From assembly GCA_910583755.1 (NCBI GenBank), contig CAJTZO010000006.1, positions 1-64,000 on the forward strand: DNA of 64,000 nt. Direction: 5' to 3'. Both the position numbers and the translations under genes were made by a program. Every line of letters starts with the position of its first letter. The stretch's first letter is position 1. This document shows positions 49,966 through 59,053 of the stretch, piece by piece. Under the pieces are notes generated by a model. It was given only the letters and a program-made list of their open reading frames with translations. It was not told the origin of the DNA and searched no databases. Origin of the DNA: an uncultured Clostridia bacterium (GTDB taxonomy: Bacteria; Bacillota; Clostridia; Lachnospirales; Anaerotignaceae).

Positions 49966-51600
49966 TTATATTAAACCATACATTTTAAACATTCGTACCA
50001 ATCTGCTGCCCATAGGCATTGACAGCAAATCTTCCTCTTTGATACCTCCAATCAAAAGCATAACAAGACCATATACAATAACAGCAATCAAGATTGCAAT
50101 GATAGTAGCAATGGTGTTACTATTGAAAAGTGCAAATAACCCCTTATAGGCAGCAAAACAAACCCCACCCATAACGACTGAACCACACAAAGGTTTCAAT
50201 AAAGAAGCCAATAAATCAATGCGTACCCGCATAATATGGGAGAGCATCACTAAATTAAAAATAGAAGCAACGGCATAACAACCTGTAGTAGACAAAACCG
50301 CTCCTAAAACATTAATAGAGGGGATTCTGATAAGGAAAGCATTTAAAATCACCTTGACAATCGCACCTAAGATTGCCCCCATAACTGGTACTTTTACACG
50401 ACCGATTCCTTGCAAAACACCAGTTACGGTTTGGCACAAGGCTAAAAAGATAATGGATACAGAGCCTACAACTAAAAGTATACCACCATCTGGTGCCTTT
50501 GGAAAAAGCATTTGTATAATTTGTCCTCCTAACACACCAAGTCCAACCCCCGCCGGCACTGAAATAATCATAGACACACGCATTGTCATATTCATTTTTT
50601 TTCTAACATCTTTTTTTTGATGTAACCTCATGGAAGCTGCAATACTTGGTATAGTTGCTGTTGCAACTGCGGTAGAAATAGAAATGGGTAAGGTTGTTAA
50701 AGTAACATATTTTCCAGATAACTGACCATATAAACTATTTGCTTGTTCTTCTGTATATCCGATGTCTTTTAGGATGCCCAATACCATTTTTGTATCAATT
50801 AAATTTGTAATACTAAATACTGCGGTACCTATAATAATTGGTGCTGCAGTACACAATAATATTTTTGCAATTTCTGTACCTGTTTCCGCTGTTTCTTTAT
50901 TTTTATCATATTTTGCTTTTTTATATAGAACTGGTTTTAAGAGAGTATATGAAAACATAATGACGAGCAAGCCAGCAAAGGCACCAATTCCTGTGCCTGC
51001 TGTTCCGCCTGCTGCTGCCATCACAATGTTTTTTTGTCCTGCTGCTCTGTCCACACCATACCCAAGCAAGATATAGGCAAGATAAACACTAAAAAAAGCA
51101 TTAAATATTTGTTCTACAATCTGAGACAGTGCAGTTGGCAACATTGTGTTCATACCTTGAAAATAACCCCGATATACAGACATAATTGCTACAATAAATA
51201 TCGTTGGAGACAATGTCAAAATACAATAATAGCTGTCTGGTAAATCAGCAAAAATAGTAGCAATTTGTTTTGCAAACACAAACATAACTGTCATACAAAT
51301 AAATCCAAGTGTTCCAGAAACGAGTAACGAAACTTGAAATACTTTATGGGCATTGCGGTACTCTCCTGCTGCTAAACGTTCTGAAACCATTTTAGAAATG
51401 GCAGCAGGCAAACCTGCGGAAGACAATATTAACAAAAAAGTATAAATATTATAACCTGCGGTATAAATAGCATTACCGGTATCTCCAATCATGTTTGTCA
51501 TAGGGATACGGTATAAAAATCCTAGAAATCTTACCATAATACTTGCAAAAGCTAATATTGCCGCTTGTTTTACAAAAGAACCACTTTTTTTCTTCACCAT
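49966..51600 (-). CDS. SpoVB/MurJ-like polysaccharide flippase
   Basis: 544 residues with about 14 membrane segments, MOP/MATE-like superfamily. N-terminal FVKQAAILAFASIMVRFLGFLYRIPMTNMIG and the later AGLPAAISKMVSERLA block match the SpoVB / polysaccharide-biosynthesis-protein branch. It would flip lipid-linked sugar precursors for cell wall or spore cortex. Whether it is the sporulation-specific SpoVB or a vegetative MurJ-like protein cannot be settled by eye. GAGGTGCTTTT precedes the ATG. It follows typA with 25 bases between them. Confidence 0.88.
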   Translation of the reverse strand: MVKKKSGSFVKQAAILAFASIMVRFLGFLYRIPMTNMIGDTGNAIYTAGYNIYTFLLILSSAGLPAAISKMVSERLAAGEYRNAHKVFQVSLLVSGTLGFICMTVMFVFAKQIATIFADLPDSYYCILTLSPTIFIVAIMSVYRGYFQGMNTMLPTALSQIVEQIFNAFFSVYLAYILLGYGVDRAAGQKNIVMAAAGGTAGTGIGAFAGLLVIMFSYTLLKPVLYKKAKYDKNKETAETGTEIAKILLCTAAPIIIGTAVFSITNLIDTKMVLGILKDIGYTEEQANSLYGQLSGKYVTLTTLPISISTAVATATIPSIAASMRLHQKKDVRKKMNMTMRVSMIISVPAGVGLGVLGGQIIQMLFPKAPDGGILLVVGSVSIIFLALCQTVTGVLQGIGRVKVPVMGAILGAIVKVILNAFLIRIPSINVLGAVLSTTGCYAVASIFNLVMLSHIMRVRIDLLASLLKPLCGSVVMGGVCFAAYKGLFALFNSNTIATIIAILIAVIVYGLVMLLIGGIKEEDLLSMPMGSRLVRMFKMYGLI

Positions 51601-51625
51601 AAAAGCACCTCAATCATAATACATT

Positions 51626-53452
51626 TTATCCATGAATTCGTATTTTTCTTCTCAATCCTGCATCTAATACTTTTTTGCGCATACGCAAACTTTGTGGTGT
51701 TACTTCCACTAATTCATCATCATTAATAAATTCCAGACATTGTTCTAAGGACATTTGTATCGGTGGTGTCAATTTTAAAGCATCATCAGAACCAGATGCT
51801 CTTGTATTTGTTAACTGTTTCTTTTTACACACATTAATGTCCATATCTTCTGGTCTTGCATTTCGTCCTACAATCATACCTGCATATACTTTTACCCCTG
51901 CACCAATAAACAAGTCTCCTCTTTCTTGGGCATTATAAAGTCCATAGGTAATCGCTTCTCCATCTTCAAAGGCAACAAGAGAACCTTGTGAACGAATAGG
52001 AATTTCTCCCTTATAAGGTTGATAACTGTCAAATACAGAATTTAATATTCCATTTCCTTTGGTATCTGTCATAAACTCATTTCTATAACCAATTAAGCCC
52101 CTTGCAGGAATACTAAATTCTAAACGAGTATAGCCTCCCTTGGATGGATACATATTTGTCATTTCGCCTTTTCTGCTTCCCAATTTTTCAATTACATTTC
52201 CAACAAATTCCTCTGGTACGTCAATGGTTACATTTTCCATAGGCTCTAATTTTTTGCCATTTTCCTCATGGAATAATACTTCTGGTTTAGAAACTTGAAA
52301 TTCAAACCCTTCTCTCCTTAGTGTTTCAATCAAAATAGAAAGATGCAATTCTCCACGTCCTGAAACTTTTAAACATTCTGGTGTATCTGTATCCTCCACA
52401 CGCAGGCTGACATCTGTATTTAATTCTTTATAAAGTCTATCACGGATATGTCTTGAAGTAACAAATTTTCCTTCTGTTCCTGCAAATGGACTATCATTGA
52501 CAGAAAAATTCATGGATATTGTTGGTTCTGAAATCTTAACAAAAGGTAATGCTTCTGGTTTTAACGGAGAACAGATGGTATCCCCTATCATAATATCTTC
52601 CATACCAGAAATTGCAACAATTTCCCCTACACCAGCTTCTTTTACTTCTTGCCTTTGTAGTCCTTCGAAGGTATATAATTTTGTAATTCTTACCTTTTTT
52701 TGCATTTCTGGGTCATGTATATTTACAATGACTACCTCATCATTAACATGTATCATACCATTTCCAATTTTACCAATCCCAATTCTTCCCACATATTCGC
52801 TATGGTCTATGGTAGAGATTAACGCTTGTAATGGTGCTTCTAAATCTCCGCTTGGTGCTGGAATATGCTCTATAATGGTCTCAAAAAGTGGTGTCATATC
52901 TTTTCCTTCTTGTGTTAAATCTAAAGTTGCAACACCACTTCTAGCAGATGCAAACACAAAAGGAGAATCTAATTGGTTTTCATTTGCGTCTAATTCCATT
53001 AGCAATTCTAGCACTTCATCAATAACAGCTTCTGGTCTTGCTTCTGGACGGTCTACTTTATTTAGACATACCACAACAGGTAAATTTAATTCCAATGCCT
53101 TTCTGAGCACAAATTTTGTCTGTGGCATAGGACCTTCAAAGGCATCTACAACAAGTACAACACCATCTACCATTTTTAGAACACGTTCTACTTCTCCACC
53201 AAAATCAGCATGTCCTGGCGTATCAATAATATTTATTTTAATATCACCATAATGCACTGCTGTATTTTTTGATAATATTGTAATACCTCGCTCTCTTTCA
53301 ATGTCACCACTATCCATAACTCTTTCTTGTACTACTTGATTTGAACGGAAAATGCCGCTTTGTCTTAAAAGTTGGTCTACTAACGTTGTTTTGCCATGGT
53401 CAACATGGGCAATAATTGCAACATTTCTAATTTGTTCCATCATTTGATTCAT
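51626..53452 (-). CDS. typA: Ribosome-associated GTPase TypA/BipA
   Basis: 608 residues, translational GTPase family. G1 AHVDHGKTTL, switch region GITILSKNTAV, G3 DTPGHADFGGEV, G4 NKVDRP, followed by domain II, EF-G-like domains III and V (SGRGELHLSILIETLRREGFEFQVSKPEV), and the family-specific C-terminal domain. Acts on ribosomes under stress and in assembly. GAGGAG lies about 10 bases before the ATG. Co-directional with the flippase gene. Confidence 0.97.
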   Translation of the reverse strand: MNQMMEQIRNVAIIAHVDHGKTTLVDQLLRQSGIFRSNQVVQERVMDSGDIERERGITILSKNTAVHYGDIKINIIDTPGHADFGGEVERVLKMVDGVVLVVDAFEGPMPQTKFVLRKALELNLPVVVCLNKVDRPEARPEAVIDEVLELLMELDANENQLDSPFVFASARSGVATLDLTQEGKDMTPLFETIIEHIPAPSGDLEAPLQALISTIDHSEYVGRIGIGKIGNGMIHVNDEVVIVNIHDPEMQKKVRITKLYTFEGLQRQEVKEAGVGEIVAISGMEDIMIGDTICSPLKPEALPFVKISEPTISMNFSVNDSPFAGTEGKFVTSRHIRDRLYKELNTDVSLRVEDTDTPECLKVSGRGELHLSILIETLRREGFEFQVSKPEVLFHEENGKKLEPMENVTIDVPEEFVGNVIEKLGSRKGEMTNMYPSKGGYTRLEFSIPARGLIGYRNEFMTDTKGNGILNSVFDSYQPYKGEIPIRSQGSLVAFEDGEAITYGLYNAQERGDLFIGAGVKVYAGMIVGRNARPEDMDINVCKKKQLTNTRASGSDDALKLTPPIQMSLEQCLEFINDDELVEVTPQSLRMRKKVLDAGLRRKIRIHG

Positions 53453-53545
53453 TCTTCATTACTCCTCTTTACTGCATTTTATTTTTTCACATAAAATTCT
53501 CTATATTTTACCATAGGGTATTTAAAATCGCAATATAAAATCAAT

Positions 53546-53577
53546 ATAAAAAGCCTTTCATAATGATTATGAAAGGC
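53546..53577 (-). terminator. Terminator of csp
   Basis: GCCTTTCATAA-TGA-TTATGAAAGGC, on the minus strand followed by TTTTTAT, 65 bases past the csp stop. A small AATGC-GAAA-GCATT hairpin lies in the 3' untranslated region at about 53608-53623. Confidence 0.88.
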
Positions 53578-53641
53578 AATAAGAGCATAACCTATATATA
53601 TATTTCAATGCGAAAGCATTTATGAACTATACGATAATTGA

Positions 53642-53842
53642 TTAAGCACGTGTTACATTTGCTGCCTGAGGACCTTTTGCGCCCTGAACAACTTCAAATT
53701 CTACTTCCTGGCCTTCTTCAAGTGTTTTGTAACCTTCTGCCTGGATTGCAGAGAAATGTACGAATACATCATCTTCGCCAGGTACGGAAATAAAACCAAA
53801 ACCTTTTTCTGCATTAAACCATTTTACTGTACCTTTTTTCAT
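53642..53842 (-). CDS. Cold-shock protein
   Basis: 66 residues, single cold-shock domain. RNP-1 KGFGFIS and RNP-2 VFVHFSAI are intact. Binds single-stranded RNA and DNA as an RNA chaperone. AGGAGGATTTTAAC precedes the ATG. Own promoter (53895-53923) and a short leader of about 50 bases, lacking the long cold-shock leader of E. coli cspA. Confidence 0.96.
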   Translation of the reverse strand: MKKGTVKWFNAEKGFGFISVPGEDDVFVHFSAIQAEGYKTLEEGQEVEFEVVQGAKGPQAANVTRA

Positions 53843-53894
53843 GTTAAAATCCTCCTACATAGATAAAAATGCTTACTTACATATAACGTATTTA

Positions 53895-53923
53895 ATGGTA
53901 TCATATATTTTCTAGTCTGTCAA
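53895..53923 (-). promoter_or_regulatory. Promoter of csp
   Basis: Minus strand TTGACA (53923-53918), 17 bases, TACCAT (53900-53895). Confidence 0.75.
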
Positions 53924-53985
53924 CAAATATTTCTGACAAAAGTTAATTTTTTCCAAACATATTCTATTCTTTTAAAAATTCTGTT

Positions 53986-54444
53986 CTATTTTCTTAAGTC
54001 AATATTCTTTTCTCCACTTGCAATCGCTTGGCGTGCCAAAAAATCGCATCTTTCATTTTCTACATTGTTGGCATGTCCTTTTACCCATATGAATGTAACA
54101 GTATGCTTTTCCAATAATGGTAGTAATCTTTGCCATAAGTCAACATTAAGTGCCATTTCTTTTTGATTTCTTTTCCAGCCATTCGCTTGCCATTTTTTGA
54201 CCCATTTTTTTTCTATGGCATCTACCACATATTTTGAATCGCTATAAAGTGTTACCTGACAAGGCTCTTTCAATGCCTCTAGTCCCTTTATTACTGCCAA
54301 CAGTTCCATACGATTATTTGTTGTTAATTGATAGCCTTCTGACAATTCTTTTCTTGCACTACCATATAACAAAACTACACCATATCCTCCCACACCCGGA
54401 TTTCCAGAACAAGCGCCATCTGTATATATTGTGACAGATTTCAT
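53986..54444 (-). CDS. rnhA: Ribonuclease HI
   Basis: Cleaves RNA in RNA-DNA hybrids. 152 residues. The active-site acids are in YTDGACSGNPG, NRMELLAVIKGLE and YSDSKYVVDAI, with the last Asp in NERCDFLARQA; the basic handle (WVKKWQANGWKRNQKE) is present. It overlaps ispD by 4 bases (ATGA), so the two are translated together. Confidence 0.95.
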   Translation of the reverse strand: MKSVTIYTDGACSGNPGVGGYGVVLLYGSARKELSEGYQLTTNNRMELLAVIKGLEALKEPCQVTLYSDSKYVVDAIEKKWVKKWQANGWKRNQKEMALNVDLWQRLLPLLEKHTVTFIWVKGHANNVENERCDFLARQAIASGEKNIDLRK

Positions 54445-55148
54445 AATATCCCCTTTTCTTTTTTTAAAAATGCTTTTCCTATTATCATATCATCTGGTGT
54501 TGTAATTTTAATATTTTCATAATGTCCTTCTACCACAGAAACAACGGTTCCATCTCGTTCTGCTAATACAGATTCGTCTGTACCAACAAAGTTTTCTTTT
54601 TCTGCTCTCTGGAACGCCCTTATCAAAATATCTTTTTGAAAGGCTTGTGGTGTTTGGATATTCCATACAAAATTTCTTTCTGGTGTTGTAACAATTTCAT
54701 TTTGTGTATTACAAATTTTTACAGTATCTTTTGCTTTTACCCCCAATACACAGGCACCCCTTTGTTTTGCTACTGCAATCGTTTTTGCAATATCTTCTAC
54801 TGTTACAAAAGGACGAACACCATCATGTACTACTATAATTTCTGCACTTTTATTGATGGCACAAAGCCCTGCATAGACAGAATGTTGTCTTTCTTTTCCA
54901 CCTTCTACAATGGCAGACACTTTTTTAAATTTTTCTCTTTCTACAATTTGTGTTAACAATTCCATCATATCTTTTGCCGTTGACAATACAATCTCATCAA
55001 CTTCATGACATTGTTCAAATTTTTCTATCGTAGAAGCAATAATTTCTTTTTCTCCTAATTTTAAAAACTGTTTTTTAATTTCTGTTCCCATGCGGACGCC
55101 TGTTCCAGCTGCTGGTATCACAGCAGAACAATATTTCTTTTCGTTCAT
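54441..55148 (-). CDS. ispD: 2-C-methyl-D-erythritol 4-phosphate cytidylyltransferase
   Basis: Joins CTP and MEP in the isoprenoid pathway, the same pathway as IspH in this window. 235 residues. CTP loop IPAAGTGVRMGTEIKKQFL, the VHDGVRPFV motif and the TPQAF block are typical. GGAAAGAC precedes the ATG. It lies upstream of rnhA and downstream of yacL and carD, an order common in Clostridia. Confidence 0.94.
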   Translation of the reverse strand: MNEKKYCSAVIPAAGTGVRMGTEIKKQFLKLGEKEIIASTIEKFEQCHEVDEIVLSTAKDMMELLTQIVEREKFKKVSAIVEGGKERQHSVYAGLCAINKSAEIIVVHDGVRPFVTVEDIAKTIAVAKQRGACVLGVKAKDTVKICNTQNEIVTTPERNFVWNIQTPQAFQKDILIRAFQRAEKENFVGTDESVLAERDGTVVSVVEGHYENIKITTPDDMIIGKAFLKKEKGIL

Positions 55149-55164
55149 GTCTTTCCTCCAAATA

Positions 55165-55320
55165 AAACATATGATTTTATCAAAAAATTATTTAACTTGT
55201 TCATTCATTTCTGTTTGTAGTCGAAAAAATAGAGTTTCCACTTAAAATTCTTTACTTCTTCCTTTCCAGAAAAAAGTAAAAGTTTGAAAGTAACACTCTT
55301 AAGTTTTTTTGACAAATTTT
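55165..55320 (-). repeat. Palindrome-string repeat, degenerate copy
   Basis: Scattered matches (AATTCTTTACTTCTTCCTTTCCAGAAAAAAG, TTTTTTTGACAAATTT) in the right order between ispD and yacL, but most stems are broken. Confidence 0.4.
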
Positions 55321-55354
55321 ATTATTTGACAAAATCAAAAACATTAATGACTCG

Positions 55355-55390
55355 AAAAAAGGCATAGCAATTTTTTTCTATGCCTTTTTT
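55355..55390. terminator. Terminator of yacL
   Basis: AAAAAAGGCATAG and CTATGCCTTTTTT: 13-bp stem with T run on either strand, 12 bases past the yacL stop. Confidence 0.93.
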
Positions 55391-55402
55391 CCTTATGTTC
55401 TA

Positions 55403-56476
55403 TTATACTGCAACTGCGATTTTTGTAAATATCATTCTGCCCGCTGCTGTTTGTAAAACACTTGTTACTACAACATTTTTTGTTTCACCAATAAAACGGT
55501 TTCCACCTTCCACAACAATCATCGTACCATCATTCAAATAACCAATTCCTTGTCCATTTTCTTTACCTGCTTTAATGACTGTTACCTGCATTTCTTCTCC
55601 TGGTAGTACCACAGGCTTAATTGCATTTGCTAATTCATTGATATTTAAAACACGAACACCTTGAAATTCTGCTACTTTGTTCAAATTAAAATCATTTGTA
55701 ACTACAAAGGCATCCATCTTTTCACCCATTTTTAATAATTTTGTATCTACTTCTAAGGCTTCTTTTGGGTCATAATCTACAATTTCTACTGGTACAGAAA
55801 GCTGTTTTTGAATTTCATTCAAAATATCCAATCCACGTCTTCCTCTGTTTCTTTTTAAGGAATCAGAAGAATCGGCAATATGACGCAGTTCCTCCAAAAC
55901 AAAATTAGGAATCAATATTTTCCCTTCAATAAAACCTGTTTGCAATAAATCCAAGATTCTACCATCTATAATCACACTAGTATCCAATATTTTAGGTCTA
56001 CCAGAAACAACTACATTTTTTTTAGAATCTGGATTTGCTAATACGTTTTTTAAATTGCTAACATTAATTTCATCTTTCTTTTTTCGTGCCACACGAAATC
56101 CCAAAAACCCTAGTACAATATTCAATAATATAATAATTCCTGTTCCTAAAGGACCAAATCCTGTAAAAGCAATTCCAATTAGATTTGCAATTGCAAGACC
56201 TATGATACAACCTAACAAACTAAAACTCAATTCTTTTAAATTCATCTTTACCAGTTTTTCTTCTGTCCTTGCCATTTGCGCCATAATTTTATTTGCAACA
56301 GCAGAAGAGAAAAGAAAATAAAAAATAAGTCCAAGTATAACAGAAATGATTGCAGGGATATAAAACGGCAACATATAATTAACATGAAACAAATCTAACA
56401 AATACAAAAAATGAAATATTACAAAAAATGCTGCTGTAACAATTAAACTGATTACAACTCCCAGTAATCTTTTCAC
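55403..56476 (-). CDS. PIN/TRAM-domain membrane protein YacL
   Basis: 357 residues from a GTG start with GGAGGTGAGAAG before it. Four membrane segments (1 to about 130), PIN nuclease fold (about 165-280: ILDTSVIIDGRILDLLQTGFIEG, VVTNDFNLNKVAEFQ) with four acidic residues in place, then a TRAM RNA-binding domain. A probable membrane ribonuclease, conserved in Firmicutes, commonly next to ispD and carD. Confidence 0.9.
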   Translation of the reverse strand: MKRLLGVVISLIVTAAFFVIFHFLYLLDLFHVNYMLPFYIPAIISVILGLIFYFLFSSAVANKIMAQMARTEEKLVKMNLKELSFSLLGCIIGLAIANLIGIAFTGFGPLGTGIIILLNIVLGFLGFRVARKKKDEINVSNLKNVLANPDSKKNVVVSGRPKILDTSVIIDGRILDLLQTGFIEGKILIPNFVLEELRHIADSSDSLKRNRGRRGLDILNEIQKQLSVPVEIVDYDPKEALEVDTKLLKMGEKMDAFVVTNDFNLNKVAEFQGVRVLNINELANAIKPVVLPGEEMQVTVIKAGKENGQGIGYLNDGTMIVVEGGNRFIGETKNVVVTSVLQTAAGRMIFTKIAVAV

Positions 56477-56512
56477 CTTCTCACCTCCCCCATAAATTGT
56501 GTTATAAAGATA

Positions 56513-56995
56513 TTAACAATTCAATACCAAATTTGCAAGTAATTCTTCTGCTTTTTCTGTATCAATTTCATAAGAATATATAATCTCACTCAAAACAATT
56601 TGTTTTGCAGTGTTTAATAATTTCTTTTCAATACTAGAAAGTTTTTTTCTTTTTTCTCTTTCATTTAGATTTTTTACCACTTCTGTTACCATGTCTAATC
56701 TGCCCGTTTTTAATTTTTCTAAATTGTCTTTGTAGCGTAAGCTCCAATTTTCCGGCATCACAATTTTTTTGGCAGCAACATGTTCTAACGCTTTTTCAAC
56801 CTCCTCTTTGTTTGCAACTGCTCTAACACCTAGTTGCTCTGATTTATTGGCAATCAGGCGGATTTTTAAATTATTTTTGGGGATTTGTATGATATAGTAC
56901 ATCTCTAATTTTGTACCATGAAAGTCTTGTTCAATACTTTCTACAATACCAGCACCATACATAGGGTAAACAATTTTTTCACCAATTTGAAACAT
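56513..56995 (-). CDS. CarD-family transcriptional regulator
   Basis: 160 residues, starting at MFQIGEKIVYPMYGAG after AAAGGAGATTTTTT; the longer frame from 57238 would cover a promoter region. The N-terminal RNA-polymerase-interacting Tudor-like domain (GEKIVYPMYGAGIVESIEQ, LEMYYIIQIP) precedes a helical DNA-binding domain (ENWSLRYKDNLEKLKTGRLDMVTEVVKNL) with the conserved Trp. Stabilises promoter open complexes, notably for rRNA. Leads the carD-yacL-ispD-rnhA run. Confidence 0.92.
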   Translation of the reverse strand: MFQIGEKIVYPMYGAGIVESIEQDFHGTKLEMYYIIQIPKNNLKIRLIANKSEQLGVRAVANKEEVEKALEHVAAKKIVMPENWSLRYKDNLEKLKTGRLDMVTEVVKNLNEREKRKKLSSIEKKLLNTAKQIVLSEIIYSYEIDTEKAEELLANLVLNC

Positions 56996-57287
56996 AAAAA
57001 ATCTCCTTTCTTTATTCTTAGCTTTGTTTTCTAAAGTCACAAAACAAAATCCTTTTGTTTTTATAAAGTATTTACAAAAACATTCCAAAAAATACAAAAA
57101 AGCAGTACAGCCCCACTGTTTCCTGCTTGTCCCACCATACTTCACACCCAAAATTAAAAATCTTCCTTTTATTAGCATATCATAAAATTTTAAAAAATGC
57201 AAAATATTTATTTTAGCAATATTCTGTAATAAAGTCAACTATTTTTTATCACATGGTTTTTTATACTACTTATCACAATATTTAGAA

Positions 57288-57316
57288 TTGCAAAGCAATC
57301 CAATCTTTGTTATGAT
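57288..57316 (+). promoter_or_regulatory. Promoter of degV
   Basis: TTGCAA (57288-57293), 17 bases, TATGAT (57311-57316), 50 bases upstream of the ATG. Confidence 0.65.
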
Positions 57317-57365
57317 AGAATTATAAAAATATCTGATAAATAATTTATTTTTTAAGGAGGACACA

Positions 57366-58256
57366 ATGTCTCTATTTCAAATTTTTAGTGATGGTGCGGC
57401 TGATATTCCAAGTGATGTTGCAAAACAATATCATATTTCTGTAATTCCTTTTTATGTTTCTTTAGACCAAAAAACATATCAAAAAGAAATTGTAGAACTT
57501 CCTCTTACCACTTTTTATCAAAAAATGATAGAAGAAAATGTATTCCCTAAAACTTCCTTACCCCCAGTACAGGATTATATAGATAGCTTTACATTAGCAT
57601 TGGAACAAGGAAAAGATATTATTTGTTTTACAATTACTGATACTTTAAGTGGTTCTTTCCAATCTGCTATGACTGCAAAGCAAATATTACAGGAGCAATA
57701 TCCTCAAAGAAAAATATATATTGAAAATTCTTGGGCAGCTACTGGTTCTCAATATCTTATTGTAAGGGAAGCAGCACGAATGCAGCAAGCTGGTTATGAT
57801 ATTGATATGGTACACTCGTATGTAGAAAAAGCAAAAAAAGACAGTCGCATTTTTTTTGTTGTTGGAGCATTGAAACATTTAGAAAAAGGTGGCAGAATTG
57901 GAAAAGTTGCTGCACTTTCTGGTAGTATCTTAAATATCAAACCTTTAATTGTACTGGGAAATGGAGAAATCAATAAAGCTGGAATTGCACGCAGCCGAAA
58001 AAAAGCTATGATAAAACTATCTGAATTAGCAAAAGAATATATGGAACAAAACCATTTTTCTATTTCTGACTTTACGGTTACCCTTGGCACCACAAACACT
58101 CCAGAAGAACCGGAAATTTTTTCAGAAATATTAAAATCTGATTTGCCTGATATAGAACTGATAGAACCCTTTCAAATTGGTGCAACTATTGCCACCCATA
58201 CAGGTCCCATGACCTTAGGTGTCTGTATGAATAAAAAATTTGAAGCTTATCTGTAA
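57366..58256 (+). CDS. DegV-family fatty-acid-binding protein
   Basis: 296 residues. DegV proteins bind a fatty acid and in Firmicutes act as FakB, feeding the FakA kinase for phospholipid synthesis. FSDGAADIPSDVAKQYHISVIPFYVSLD at the N-terminus, the serine-rich TDTLSGSFQSA acyl-carboxylate site and the KHLEKGGRIGK block are typical. TTAAGGAGGACACA precedes the ATG. FakA is not in the window. The HAD gene follows after 13 bases. Confidence 0.9.
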   Translation: MSLFQIFSDGAADIPSDVAKQYHISVIPFYVSLDQKTYQKEIVELPLTTFYQKMIEENVFPKTSLPPVQDYIDSFTLALEQGKDIICFTITDTLSGSFQSAMTAKQILQEQYPQRKIYIENSWAATGSQYLIVREAARMQQAGYDIDMVHSYVEKAKKDSRIFFVVGALKHLEKGGRIGKVAALSGSILNIKPLIVLGNGEINKAGIARSRKKAMIKLSELAKEYMEQNHFSISDFTVTLGTTNTPEEPEIFSEILKSDLPDIELIEPFQIGATIATHTGPMTLGVCMNKKFEAYL

Positions 58257-58269
58257 AGGAGGGAAGCAT

Positions 58270-58902
58270 ATGAAACATATTATTTTTGATTTAGATGGCA
58301 CTTTAATGGATTCCATGCCAGTTTGGAAAAATGTTGGAAAAGACTATCTTTCTCAATATGGTTTTGAAATTACACAAGAAATAGATGATAGAATCAAAAG
58401 ACAAACGCTACCTGAAACAGCCCTTTGTTTTAAAGAATTATTCCAGATTCCACAAACAGTTGATGAAATTGTAACAGAAATTATTGCTATGGTAGCAGAA
58501 CAATATGCAAACACAGTACCACTAAAGCCTTTTGTAAAGCAATATTTAGAAAAAGAAAAGAAAAATGGTACAAAAATGTGTATTCTAACAGCTTCTGAAC
58601 CTAATTACATTTTAGCTGCTATGGAACGCCTTGATATACTACAGTATTTTGATTTTATTGCTACTTGTACAGAAATGGGATTATCAAAAAAAGACCCCCA
58701 AGTTTTTGTGCAAACAATGCAACGACTGGGAGGAACTATGCAAAATACAATTGTCTTTGAAGATGCCCTTTATGCCATACGTTCTGCAAAAAAAGGGGGT
58801 TTTTATGTTGTTGCTGTGGCTGAAAAAACACGCCCTGCTGATTTTGAAGAAATACAGCAATTAGCTGATAACTACATTTATTCTTATGAGGAATTGTTGT
58901 AA
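58270..58902 (+). CDS. HAD-superfamily phosphatase
   Basis: 210 residues from the ATG after AAAGGAGGGAAGCAT; the longer frame from 58240 overlaps the ribosome site. Motif I FDLDGTLMDSMP, helical cap, motif II ILTASEP, Lys in SKKDPQVF, motif IV IVFEDALYAI. Subfamily I, pyrophosphatase- or phosphoglycolate-phosphatase-like; substrate unknown. Thirteen bases after the DegV gene, likely co-transcribed, and converges with carB-dapF. Confidence 0.88.
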   Translation: MKHIIFDLDGTLMDSMPVWKNVGKDYLSQYGFEITQEIDDRIKRQTLPETALCFKELFQIPQTVDEIVTEIIAMVAEQYANTVPLKPFVKQYLEKEKKNGTKMCILTASEPNYILAAMERLDILQYFDFIATCTEMGLSKKDPQVFVQTMQRLGGTMQNTIVFEDALYAIRSAKKGGFYVVAVAEKTRPADFEEIQQLADNYIYSYEELL

Positions 58903-58916
58903 AATTTTATTAAAAA

Positions 58917-58947
58917 TGGAAGCCTCAAAAAATACTTGAGGCTTCCA
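58917..58947 (-). terminator. Terminator of carAB-dapF
   Basis: TGGAAGCCTCAA and TTGAGGCTTCCA make a 12-bp stem. On the minus strand a TTTTT follows, about 110 bases past the carB-dapF stop. It also follows the convergent HAD gene. Confidence 0.8.
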
Positions 58948-58950
58948 CTT

Positions 58951-59012
58951 ATCAAAAAACCTTGAGGACTCCATCCTCAAACATCTATAAACCTTTCAAA
59001 AGATTTGAGCAA
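58951..59012 (+). repeat. Palindrome-string repeat, truncated copy
   Basis: ATCAAAAAACCTTGAGGA...CATCCTCAAACATCTATAAACC: the outer palindrome and part of the linker, between two convergent genes. Middle hairpins absent. Confidence 0.55.
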
Positions 59013-59053
59013 AACTTTTAAAAAACCATGTTTCTTTAAATAAGGTTCGTTTT

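Noticed and set aside
52497..53252. 251-codon frame antisense to typA
   Set aside because: It mirrors the well-conserved typA sequence and its product (Ser/Thr/Ile-rich) resembles no protein.
53580..53600. TATATATATA stretch near csp
   Set aside because: Short simple sequence in a 3' untranslated region without a partner; no support for an origin or promoter.
1771..59012. CRISPR array reading of the recurring repeats
   Set aside because: The copies are kilobases apart, of unequal length and contain multiple hairpins; there are no regular short spacers and no cas genes.
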